DNA of 64,000 nucleotides, taken from the NCBI RefSeq assembly GCF_949628215.1, contig NC_134285.1, positions 26,116,797-26,180,796 of the forward strand, given 5' to 3'. Shown here piece by piece: positions 1-22,600 of the stretch (positions are counted from its first letter, which is position 1; each line of letters opens with the position of its first letter). Source of the stretch: Phalacrocorax aristotelis (taxonomy: Eukaryota; Chordata; Aves; Suliformes; Phalacrocoracidae). Under the pieces are notes generated by a model. It was not told where the DNA came from. It made no database searches and saw only the letters and a program-made list of their open reading frames with translations. The position numbers and the translations under genes were made by a program.

Positions 1-2393
1 CTTACTGAATTGCCATCAATACTTCCACTCTCTCAAGCATGCTGGCACAATTGCTAATAATCGAGATAGCGTGTCCCTCAGCTGCAAGCTATTGCTTCGC
101 CATTATGTTAACATTCATATTCCTATTATGTATTAAGTAAAATTTATTATCTTAACCACATCGCAAGTAAGTTGCATAGAGCTGACTGATAGCATGCCAA
201 ATATAACCTATAAAGCAGTGTAGAGCTGGATTATGCTGTGAAATTCCTGACTTTTAAAGTATTTTTCTTACTAAGAAAATCTTCAAATATATACTTAACC
301 AGTAGCTAATGCAGAGATATTCAAAGACAAAAGATATCCTGACAAATAAGTCACCCAAAGTAGTTTCCTGACAAAAAGACACAGTAAGCCAGAAGTCTGA
401 CTTTCTTCCTATCTGTCTGATTACTCATCCAGTAACAAATGTCTGGCCATTGCTACTGCAACAAAGCTTCTGTACTCAAGCAGCCTGAAAGCCTTCTATG
501 TTGTTACTGGTTTGGATGCCTTTTTTCAAGTTTGCACAGCAGCTTTCATTGAGACTTGAGCTTTTATTGGCAGTACATATGTTAGGGGTGTCCAAGAACC
601 AAAATCTAGTTGCTTTCTTAAAGGATTTGCATGTCCTGATATATCAAAATATGTGGCTTTTAGATCCTTTCCTTATAGTGCATGTAATCTTAATGCTGCC
701 TATTTCTTTTATCATCTTATCTGGTCTTTTTTGTTTTGTTTTCAAGTCCTAATGCATTGCAGCATAAGGAAGGAAGCAGATATGCTTTGGTTGCTTAGCA
801 TTGGAAAGATGATAAAACGAAAACACGACAAGACAGTAGAGTTAACTAAAATGGCTTTCTAAAATTGTACCAACTCGTTAGCTGAAATGGAGCCGTTCCT
901 GGTTTTTTCTGTTTGTCTTTGGAGAAATCAACAAAACTAATTTCTTCAGACAATATTTGTGAATTTTCTTTAAAATTCTTTTAATTTCCTTTAAAATCAA
1001 TCCCCTTCTATTATATGTGGAAAGCCCAATATATTGTAGTGGGCTGGGAAACACTGGAAAAGGCAGTGTATTGGTAAAGTCCATAATGTATTTTTACTTC
1101 AATCTGCCTTTAAATTTAATTATTGGCTTCCAGGTAAATTATGTTTAGACTGTGTTCTGCTGGTTTTAACCACAGAATCTCACTGGACATGGAAACAGAC
1201 TAAAAGATATAAAACAAGATAGCTGTGTTTGGCAATTTCTATAAACTGATTGTAAAATAAAATTTTAAGTATATAAGTACCTTAAAGTGAGATCTTCCTT
1301 TGAGTATATGTAGCTTTTTCACCAGTATTGGAGCCTAAAATAATTTTTAGCATAGATATTTCACTGCAGCATTCTATATGCAAGCTCATTAGTCAGGAAA
1401 AAGAACCAATAGCCTTGTGTCAGTAGCCAAATAATAACTGAAAAATTAATCAATGGAGAGCTGAAAATTAAATGCATTTTAGTAAAACGAACATCTGGAG
1501 GTTGCACCATCACTTTGGAGAAGATAGCAGATTGACCATAAAAATGAAGTAGAAATACAAGTTGGTAAATAAGTACAGTAGGATAAGAGAAATAGTCCTA
1601 AATCTTCAAGTCAAAAGAGTGTTCTATGTCTGTTTTCTTACCTTAAACCAAAATCTTCATCCTAATTTCTGTAATTTGTTGTGGATTTATTTGAAAAACA
1701 TTGCATCCTGTAACACTACAAAAACAGCTATCCCCACAAAAGCTAATTGTAGATGTAAAGACTGAGAGGGGATCTGGACAATATGTGGACTTGAACTTTT
1801 ACAACCTCTATCACTGTGCAAGAACTATTTACGCTTTATGTGCAGATTACTGTAACTGTTCAATCTAAAAGAGCTCTCTTGAAAAGAAAAGAAAAAGCAA
1901 TGAAATCTCCATTGAAGTCAAAAGGCTTTTCATTTCTGTTGATTTGCTTTGCTTTGCTTGAAAAGGTGTGGCATTGAGCCAGATCTATAAAGTGATGTAA
2001 TCTCTGTCAAACAGCCAGATAGTGTTTTTGTTAGGAGAAAACATTTGCAGTGTTCATAAAATAAGCCTGCAAATTTAAAAATGCGATGTAAAGCCTTCTT
2101 TGTTAGTTCACTTAACTAAGTAATTTTCCCACTCTAGTGGTTTTAGCTTCCATGTTAGGGTGTGAACACTTTTAAGGCTTGGGTAAAAACATGGATGGCT
2201 TTGCTTTTTAAATTTTGGCTGCATAAATAAAATCATTCCATTTTCATATGGATGTAAAACAAAGGGAATAAAACCAACTTCTATACAGGAAAGCAAGCTG
2301 AAAGACCCTACAAGCATGGTAACACCCTGAACTTAACAGTGATTTCTCCAGTGTTAACATTTCTGTTGTCATGTTCTCCCCCTTTATTTCTAG
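1..2393 (+). other. CREBBP: CREBBP intron (3' part)
   Basis: AT-rich sequence with no open frame that resembles a protein. It ends in a pyrimidine-rich tract and AG at 2392-2393, just before a CREBBP exon, so it is the 3' part of the intron upstream of the first exon in the window. Small ORFs here (for example 498-752) have no coding character. I see no RNA gene and no clear transposable element. Confidence 0.85.
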
Positions 2394-14162
<11,769 letters not shown>

Positions 14163-14292
14163 CATTATGGGAGCATCACTTTTTTTTCTTTCGTGTTCTT
14201 GGACATTTTGTACTGAAAATTCAGACATCTGGGTTGTTTTGAATCCTGGATGGAACTGCTGCTTCCTACACCTGGAAGAATGAATTGCTGTT

Positions 14293-14356
14293 AAAAAAAA
14301 ATATAAAATTAAAAAAAAAAACAAACAAACAAACAAAACAAACAAACAAAAAAAAC
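14293..14356 (+). repeat. A-rich / (AAAC)n simple repeat
   Basis: Run of A interrupted by C at 4-base steps (acaaacaaacaaac) in the CREBBP 3' UTR. This is a simple repeat and likely length-variable. Confidence 0.85.
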
Positions 14357-15018
14357 CAATACAAAGAATATATTTTTTTGTTAAAGCCAGGCTGTTAAAA
14401 TATCTGGTCCTTTTGTGGGTTTTTTTGGTTTTTATTTTTTTTGTTGCTGTTGGCTCGTACCTTTTTTTTATCGGGGAAAACAAGTTCATTATATTCATAT
14501 TTTTTATTTGTATTTTCAAGACTTTAAACATTTGAGTTTAAAAGAAGAAAAAAATAATATTCAGAAACTGTTTCCTGAAATAATGCAACATTATAGTGTA
14601 TCCCGGTAACTTTGACATGTTGCGGGAAGATTTTTGTTTTTTCTATAGTGAACTCTGCAGGCGTTTGAAGTATTACCCCTGGGAAGATAGGAATTGACTC
14701 TTGCACACAAAACCACACATTGGCCAATGCCAAAATCCTTGTCTTGCAGATGTAGAAATTGTTGCTTTGTTTCTCTGATAAAACTGGTTTTAGATGAAAA
14801 TAGGGATGATCACTCTTAGACCGTGCTGATTTGAATAGAGAAGAAGCATTCTTTTCTTTCTTTCTTCTGTGTGAAACTTGAAATGAGGAAAAGCAATTCT
14901 AGTGTAAATCATGCAAGCGCTATAATTACTATAAATAAGAAAATCCAAGAAGATTCAATCACTGTATAGAATGGTAAAAAAAAAAAACAAACTCATTTCT
15001 TATAATATCATATTGTTA

Positions 15019-15024
15019 AATAAA
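15019..15024 (+). terminator. CREBBP: CREBBP proximal poly(A) signal AATAAA
   Basis: Hexamer within a block that seems strongly conserved with mammals (tattgttaaataaactgtgt). Use of this site would give a 3' UTR of about 0.9 kb. No strong GU-rich element follows at once, so it may be minor. Confidence 0.45.
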
Positions 15025-16322
15025 CTGTGTGCAACAGACAAAAAAGGGTGGTCCTTCTTGAATTCATGTACATGGTATTAACACTTAGTGTTTGGGGTTT
15101 TTGTTATGAAAATGCTGTTTTCAACATTGTATTTGGACTATGCATGTCTTTTTTCCATTGTATATAACGTATTGCTTAAAATTGATATAAATTACTGAAG
15201 TTTTTAACATGTATTCTGTTCTTTAAAATCCATGTAAGAATGTTTAAGGTTTTTATTTATTTATATATTTTTTGATCATGTTCTTTGTAAGACATGGCTA
15301 TGAATATTCACTCATTACCCGGAGAGCAGCCAGAGGCATCGATAGGAGCGGCACGATACATGGAGTATTGTAGGTAGCATGTCTGTTTTACAACACCCTT
15401 TAGTGGTTTTTTCCTTTTCGGGGAGGGAGAGGAGGGGGAATGGTTTCCATACATTGACTATTTGCAGGTGTTCATCCATAAGGGTTAACTGGAATAAATT
15501 ATTAATAGCCGTTGCTTTTAAAAAACTGCATTAATTTAGAGAAGGATCACCAATGAAAGGAAAATAGAGAGTACTGAGTTAATTCTAGGCTAATTTATTT
15601 AGTCTACAGTAAAATATGAACCTATTGACTTTAACACTATTTTTCTGCTGTTAACTCTGAGTCTAGATTTGAGGGTTTTCTGTGGAATAAAAAATAACAA
15701 ACCATGTAAATGTTCCCTTTAATATCCTGTCACCATGCCCTCATGTTCCTGGGATACTTGCCCCTCCTCCCTGCAATGGATTACTTTCTTGGAGTTAAGA
15801 AGTCCAGGGAAGCTTTCCCAGTGTAGGTGTGAGCTAAAACTACGACTAGCCTAAAATGCCATCTTTCGGACCTTGAGGCTTCTCGATTACATGCGACCAA
15901 CACGGGATTTGCAGCAAACCCAGCAAGCTATCCCACCCAGCAGCTGCTGCCGCTCCAGCGGGGAGCACCAGGCACACTTGGCTTTTCACGTTAAGTTAGC
16001 GCTTTCTCCAGCCTTAACGTTTTTATTGGAATGATGTTGGGGGAAGACGGGGCAGGGGAGGGGGAGAAGAGCAAATGATTTCTCCTGACTTTTATCCCCA
16101 TACTGTGAAAATAGTAGTGCGCTGCAGCGCTGCTTCATTATTTTTAACAGTAGAGGGTCTCTGCTTAAACTTTTCTTGCAAACTTTTAACTATTGTATCT
16201 TTTTCACCACCATTGGATTCATCTGCCCATGCAATTGTCTTCAGCAATTCAAGATGTCAAAATCTGGGGCTGGGGTGAGGTCAGTGAACACTAACCCAAA
16301 GCTTGTCCAAAAGAAACCGCTG

Positions 16323-16323
<1 letters not shown>

Positions 16324-16355
<32 letters not shown>

Positions 16356-16368
16356 AACGAAAAAAAGA
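16324..16368 (+). repeat. Poly(A) tract in CREBBP 3' UTR
   Basis: Almost pure A with single G and C interruptions, about 130 bp before the end of the 3' UTR. It is genomic and could mislead oligo-dT-primed cDNA ends. Confidence 0.85.
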
Positions 16369-16469
16369 TAGAAAGCCCTGATGCTGTGTCTCATGCTGTG
16401 TACTTAAAAAGAGGAAAAATACTATATTTGTGATCAAAAAGAGGAAACTTGAAATGTGCTGGTGTTTCT

Positions 16470-16475
16470 AATAAA
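16470..16475 (+). terminator. CREBBP: CREBBP distal poly(A) signal AATAAA
   Basis: Canonical hexamer about 20-25 bp before the expected cleavage point, followed by G/T-rich sequence (ggttccgcttggctggtg) from 16504. It lies 2.3 kb after the stop codon, in line with the mammalian 3'-UTR length. Confidence 0.85.
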
Positions 16476-16499
16476 AGCTGGTAAAACTGCTTGGATTGA

Positions 16500-19079
16500 A
16501 GGATGGTTCCGCTTGGCTGGTGCCCGCCAGGAGCAGCGAAGCCTGACACCCAAGGTTAAGATAACTGCACTCAGTCTTGCCAATACCTTTAAGTAGCATC
16601 CATTTTAAAAATGCCGGCACCGCTTCTGGATTTGGATAAGCGAAGTCCCGTTCAGAGCGCAGAGGGGTGGCTCTTGGGCTGTAGCTCCCTTGGGTCCCGC
16701 TCCTGGGGAAAAGCGGAAAAAACCAACCTGATGGGAAGCAAATGCCAGAATATTTTTAAGTACAACCTGACGTATGTTGAAAGCACAGAGCAAGGGATAG
16801 ATTCAAATCTAATAACCCCAGCTTGATGGAGCAATTGTAGGTAAGGGCAGGTATTTTACCAGGGAGAGAAGGGAAGTGTGAGGCTCAAGTGAAATACGAG
16901 GCGGGGCTGGGCTTGGTAACAGCCCCTATGGTCTGGGGCGGGGCTTCACCCCAGTCTTTGTCAACCGGAAATTGAGCATATCTGAAAACTGCATGGGTAT
17001 CTGATTTTTTCAGGTCCTTGCCTGTGTTTTGGTGGGGAGGTACTGATGATAAGGAACAGTGTCCTAGAAACACAAGAATTTATAAGGCAAGAATGCACTG
17101 GAGGTGGGGCAGTATCTTTATCACCAGAGGGGGTGCCTAAGACCTTCCCCCTTACTGAATTCTGGAGGGGAAGAGGGTGTTTAAATCTGAACATTGAGCT
17201 GCAACAACTCGGTTCTCTGCTCTTTTCTTTGGCTGTCCACCATACTCCACTCTCTGCCGGTGGCTATCCTGACTTCGACCAACACTGCTACCGCAGCAGG
17301 CTGTGAGAGCATTTCTCTTTGCTGCAGACATGCCAGCTGAGGTTCACCTCGGTTGCTCATCACTGTCCCACCAGGCCAGAGACCTGCCCACAGCACGTGT
17401 GTAAACGCTCCCTGCTCTGGTCTTCCACCTGTATGCTCCAGAGCGAAGGGATGAAGGCCTGACCACAGCAGCGGGCTGAGGAAGAGGAGCCCTCCTGAAG
17501 GGGGTACAGCACTACACAAAAAGTAACCCCGTTGGGGACAGCAACCCTGCCGGTCACTCTGTAGGAAGCCAAAAGTGGTACGTGTCCACAGCTGTAGCAG
17601 CGTAAGGTTCCTTCAAGTCATTGGCAGCGTACAGTGGTGGGTGAAGGTGGTTAATGGCTTACAAGGTGATTGGGGTATGTACCAGGTGCTGCTTCCAAAG
17701 CAAAATACAGCCACTGTCTGGAGCTGGTAGCTGAGGAAGCACAGCAGAACATGGAGGTTGCTGTGCAGGGGCAATCTGTCCTTCCCTGCGCTTCCTCTCT
17801 CCACCCAGGAACTTAAAATGGGGAACGGGGTGATCTCTGCTTGTGTGTCCCGTCCCCCCCCATGTGCTGCCAGGGCAGTGACTGAAGACAGTAGGTGCCA
17901 ACCACCAGATAATCAAAATGAGCCCAAACAGAGGGGAGGATCTGTACCAGATCCTTGCAGTCCCCTGCAGGGACACGCTTCATGGCTACAGGGTCAGAGA
18001 AAACCCAAAGGTGACACAGCGCACGGTGAGCTAGGAGGACTCCGGGTGCTTCACAGCAGGTACAAGAGCTCCGGTAGGGTGTCGTGGCAGAGCAATGCTC
18101 CTGAGTATAGGCACCCAGCATAACGGTGCTGGAGCGATGCAAAGGCTCACACTGGGTTTGTTGCACCTAATCCATAACATCTGGTACCACGCAAACCCCG
18201 CTGTGCACAAGCGTTTCATAGATGCAAACCTCCAAACCAACATGCGGATAGGCATAGCCCCAAGGATAAGTTGCAAGCACAAGTGAATTGCACACGTAGC
18301 TTTTCCGGCCGGTTCCCCTGAGCCTGGGAATTACAAAGCTGGCTGTTTGGTGGTCACTGCTCCCTCCTGAAGGCCCTTGTCTCCTCTGTCTGGAAGTGGT
18401 TAGCGCTCACTGAAACAAGACCTGCTCGATCTTTTATTTTTAGCTGTGGTGTTCACTGAGGCCAGGCTTTGCTCTCACACACATTCCAAAATCAGGTCTC
18501 AGCAGAGCCATTTATTTCCTCTCTCACCCCATCCAAAGCCTTTCTCCAGTACCTTGGCCCTTTAGGCCTTGATGATCTATGCTCACAGCAGTCCCAGGAG
18601 ATGAGGAATTTCAGATTAATGGGAAAATGAGATATCAAGCAACTTGCCCAAAGCTGAACACCGGAGCCTGCCCACACAGGGGCTTCCTAAGGGCCGTTCC
18701 CAGCCCAGCGCAGCCTCTCCTTGGCCCTCAGCCCCCTCCGTGGGGGAGTTGGGAGAGAAGCGGTGCACTGAGCCTTGATGGCTCCAACAGCCGAGCTCCT
18801 GCCACAACCTGTTGCGTGAAACGGCCTCCCTGCAGCAAATACCGGCTATTGAGATGTGCCCGCGGGTGTCTGGACAGGGAGAGGCGGTGTTTGTGTAACC
18901 CGTGTCTGGCTTCCCCTTGCTAATAATTCCTCGGGGCAGGGAAACACGGAAGCGATTTTAACAATCAAAACAGAAAAGGTTTGGAGGTGGTGTCCTGGAC
19001 TCGGCGTCCAGTTACAACCTCTGTCACAAGATGGGGAGCCCTGAAAGCCCAGAGCAGGAGGAGCCTCTGGCACGGGTTG
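16500..19079. other. CREBBP-TRAP1 intergenic region
   Basis: About 2.6 kb between the CREBBP poly(A) site and the TRAP1 CpG island. GC content rises steadily toward TRAP1. No frame looks coding. A possible relic of an ancient MIR/L2-type element lies at about 18590-18665. Confidence 0.75.
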
Positions 19080-19558
19080 GGATCTGCTTCCCGACGCTCA
19101 GGTGGGGCGGCCCGAGCCGGGCAGGGCAGGGGTTGGCGCGGGGGATCTGCGGACCGGCCCCGCGGGAGGCAGTTTTCCCTCGGGGGCCGGGCAAGGCGCC
19201 TCGTCCAGCACTGTGGGGCCTGAACGGGCGCCAAATGGTGGCTGCGGCTGGCGGCGGCCGCAGGAAGACGAAAGCGGGAGGGGAGGAAGAGCGGCCTCGG
19301 GTGGGAAAAGGCCGTGGGCGGTGTCATGGGGGGAGCGGGGTTGCCCCCAGGCCGTGAGGACGGGGCTGCGGAGACACTCGGGCTCTGCTGTCCGGGCGGC
19401 AGCCGCGCTCCTGGGGCTGCGGGCGGCCAGACCCGGAGGGCCCTGCGGGACTGCCCGTAGCGTGGCGTGACGTGACGTGCGTGCATGGCCCCCGCCCCGT
19501 GACGCCATCGTCGTGCGCCGCCGGTAGAGCAGGGCGGCGTGAGGCGGGCGTTCGCGGC

Positions 19559-19646
19559 ATGGCGGCGGTGGTGCGGCGGGGACGGTGCTTCGCGGCTCTG
19601 CTGCGCGCCGGGGCCGGGGCCGGGGCCGGGGCGCCGGTGCCCGCAG
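19559..19646 (+). CDS. TRAP1: TRAP1 exon 1, start of presequence
   Basis: Residues 1-29. ATG is in a good context (gcggcATGg) and is the first in-frame ATG. The exon encodes an Arg/Ala/Gly-rich peptide without acidic residues ([20 protein letters not shown]...), as expected of a matrix-targeting signal. A GGGGCC hexamer run (19610-19631) gives the alternating Gly-Ala stretch. Donor gtgagc. The sequence differs from the mammalian presequence, as is normal for this region. Confidence 0.9.
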
Positions 19647-22600
19647 GTGAGCCACGGGGCGGGAAAGAGGGAGCCTCGGGGGCCCTGGCGGGCCCCCGCT
19701 CTCTGGCCCAGCAGCCACAGCAGCTGTGAACGCCGAAGCCTCTGTCGGGAGGCGAGTTCGTGCAGGCCTACGCGGGTTATGTCGCATGCCCAGGTTCATC
19801 CGTTTACTCACGTAGGACATGTCGCGTGTTCAGGTCGTCCGGGTTCGCCTGCTGGCTCCTACAGGGTGTGTTCCTACACCTGCAGCTCCCACACAGCGTG
19901 TCCAGGTCGTGCAGCGTATTCAGACCCGCTTCCTGGCTCATGAAGGGTATAGAGCACGTCCAGGTTCGCCTGCTGGCCCCTGCAGGGCATATAGCATGTT
20001 CACAGCTGGAAAGGGAGCAGAAGGCGGTGGCATTTCTGTTCCCTGGCCGTTCCAGTACTAGATAACCCGACAGATGAGTCTGAAGGTTTTGTTTCCCAGG
20101 GGTGCGTGCAGGATTTCACCCCAGAGACCAGATGATGCTGAAGGCTCAGAAAATCTAAACTCTGAGGTCTCGGTTATAGGATGTATTGTCTTATCGAGGC
20201 CATAGTGCATGGGTCTGGAAACGTGCTTGCGAGTTTTGTTAACTGAAGCATGGTGAGAAGCTTCCTGCATGTCTTCTCTCTCTCCCAGCTGTGAGCAGCT
20301 CATGCTCTGCTCAGTATTTCCTTATCTGTCGTCTGGCTCCTAATCAACAAATTTGTAACTTGTCACTGGGGTCTGTGGTTTCCCTGTGGGTTATGAATAG
20401 AAAATGTGGCAGAGGAAGTCGCATGACAAATAGGGTCACTGTCAGGGTCAGATCATTATTTATTGTGCCGTGGAGTGCCACTTCGGTGTTTCTGGGCAAT
20501 TTGGTCCTTCCACCACGGAAATCCCCAGTGGCTTGTTAGCATCCATGTCTGAGAAAGAAGCCATGTGCCTCCGTTGGGTTAGATGTACTCCAGCAGAGCA
20601 GAGTTTTATTCCTTAACCTGTCATTCAGGTCTTTTGGGGGGGGGAAAAAACCAGTGAGCAGAAGCTGTGTGGGGTGGAAATGAAGAGGGAGGAGCAGGGG
20701 CTGGTGTCCTTTCCCCTGGCTGCAGGCGGAGATCCCTGGCTGAGGGGATGGCCGCCTCTTCCCTTTGGCCATGCGAAGCTGGCAGCCTTGTCTCTTGGCT
20801 CTCACAACGCTGAAGGCTAATGCCGGTGCAGAGTTTGATTCTGGGAGATGTGTTGGGGTGAGCAGATCATTGGGGGACTCTCTTCTTCCTAGATTTGTAC
20901 AGGATTTGGTGCTCAGGTAGAGAGCCCTTCTAAGGAAATCTGAGAGGGAAGCGTGTTATTGCTAGTGCTGCTCTTTGCAAGAGCATCCTCAGGCTTGCGA
21001 CTGCACAACAATCAAGCTATTATGGTAATTTCTGCTGACTTAAATTCTCCTTTTCATTTTGAGCTGCCTACTGCTTTTGCACTTGATTTCCCATCCTAAA
21101 TTTCTAACTGACATTTGGCTTGGCTAAATGTTCGCTGCAGTCCTTCTCCTAGAACAGGCTGTGTTTCCTGGGGGGTCGGTTGGTTTCAGGAATCACTGAG
21201 GCAAGCAGATGCCTGGATTGAAAGGAGCCCTGAGACTGAGGGTTCTTCCCTTTCTGTGGTGTGTTCCCTACGTACTAGGCCAGTCCGTGCTGATACACAC
21301 AGGATCACTTAGGATTCATGGAGAACTGGAAGCTGGAGAGTAACGTGGGTATCTGCCATCTTTTACGGTGCAGGTGGGGCGGTGATGCAAATAGGAAGGT
21401 ATGTGGACTGTGATAAAGCTCAGCGTCTGATTAAGTTGATATAAAAAGACCTGATTTGCCCCAGCACATCGCAGTGCTCAACCGGGACAAGAGCCATTCC
21501 TTCCTTGTCTCTTGGTCTTTTTATTTTTTGAATTTGCTTCTTGGGGTCATCTTGAGTGTCTTTTTACCCTGTAGCTCAGTGGATACTTTCTCAAGAGCTT
21601 TTGTGTGCCAATAATTCTGGCTTTATATCCAGAATTGCCCGGAGCCTTTCCCCTGCTGGCTAGGCAGGGGCTTTGCAGGAGACGAATGGTCTGAAGATGC
21701 TGCAGCTTGCATTTAATGAGCTTTGTCTCTACCTGGCACAGGATGGGCTGTTAATTAAGGATGATAAGAGCAAACATTACCCAAATCCAAAAATAGCTTC
21801 TGAATTGATGGGTGGTGATTTATTGTTGTGCTTTAGAGGTAGGGTGACAAAAAAAAACATGAATACATAAAAAATTATGAATACCTGTGTTTCTAGAGCC
21901 AGCTAATGTTTCTGGGCTGGGGGGGTGTGTGACCGTTTTGTTGGCTCCGGGGCCTTGTTGCCTGGGGATCTGGTGACAGAAGTGGCCTTAAGGTCAGCAC
22001 GGAGCTGCTGCTGATCTGCTTCTCTTTTGGATCCTGGAGTCAGGGAGCGAGTGACATTCCCCTCCTCTGTTTCCACTGTTTGGGAAATGTGTGTCTGTAG
22101 GTACGTACCGGTGCAGATTTTTCAGAGTATCCTACACCATCTAACGTGAAATAAGCATGAAATGTGTAAACCACGTGTAAATGCATAAATAAAATACACA
22201 AACCCTGGGCTGATTCAGGCCCTTCCTCTCTGAAGCTTGACAGGCTGCACAGTCACACAGTGAGTTCTCTGCTGCTTTCCACTTCAGTCGTCCGGGCTGT
22301 TTTGTTTTCCTTGTTGCTTTCTCAGATGAGCCCAACAAAGGCAGTCAAATGAAAGATAGAGAACATGTCCTGTGGTAATGCAGCAGAACTGTTTGTGATG
22401 CAGAGAACGAAGTTAGGTGTGTAGGAGGTGCTCAGATGCGTTACAAACTATTTGTGGGCTCTTTAAGGGCAGAATGACTGGGGAGTAACTCAAGCTTCTG
22501 GCTGGAGAAGTGCATCTTGATTCAAAGCTTTCTGTGAGGAAGAGGAGGAAGAATGAAGACTGGCAGCCTCCTCAAGCAGCTCTTGGGGATGAGGGGCAGA

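Larger units (their letters stand above)
14163..16499 (+). other. CREBBP: CREBBP 3' UTR
   Basis: AT-rich, no coding frames, with long stretches that I recall as nearly identical in mammalian CREBBP 3' UTRs (for example around 14480-14540, 14740-14830 and 15000-15250). A proximal AATAAA lies at 15019-15024 and a distal one at 16470-16475. The distal signal has the same surrounding sequence as the mammalian terminal poly(A) site, so the main end is placed near 16495. A-rich simple sequence sits at 14293-14356 and 16324-16368. Confidence 0.85.
19080..19700. promoter_or_regulatory. TRAP1: CpG island, TRAP1 promoter
   Basis: Dense CpG, very GC-rich, covering the TRAP1 first exon and about 480 bp upstream, with no TATA box. 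Two tandem TGACGTG motifs (19468-19479, CRE-half or ATF6/XBP1-like) lie about 80-90 bp before the start codon. A short upstream ATG frame (19485-19502) lies between them and the start. Transcription start is inferred to be within this island, probably 50-150 bp upstream of 19559. Confidence 0.85.

Noticed and set aside
19098..19820. 240-codon open frame on the - strand over the TRAP1 CpG island
   Set aside because: GC-rich islands lack stop codons by composition. The peptide is Pro/Arg/Ala low-complexity and no splice or family evidence supports it.
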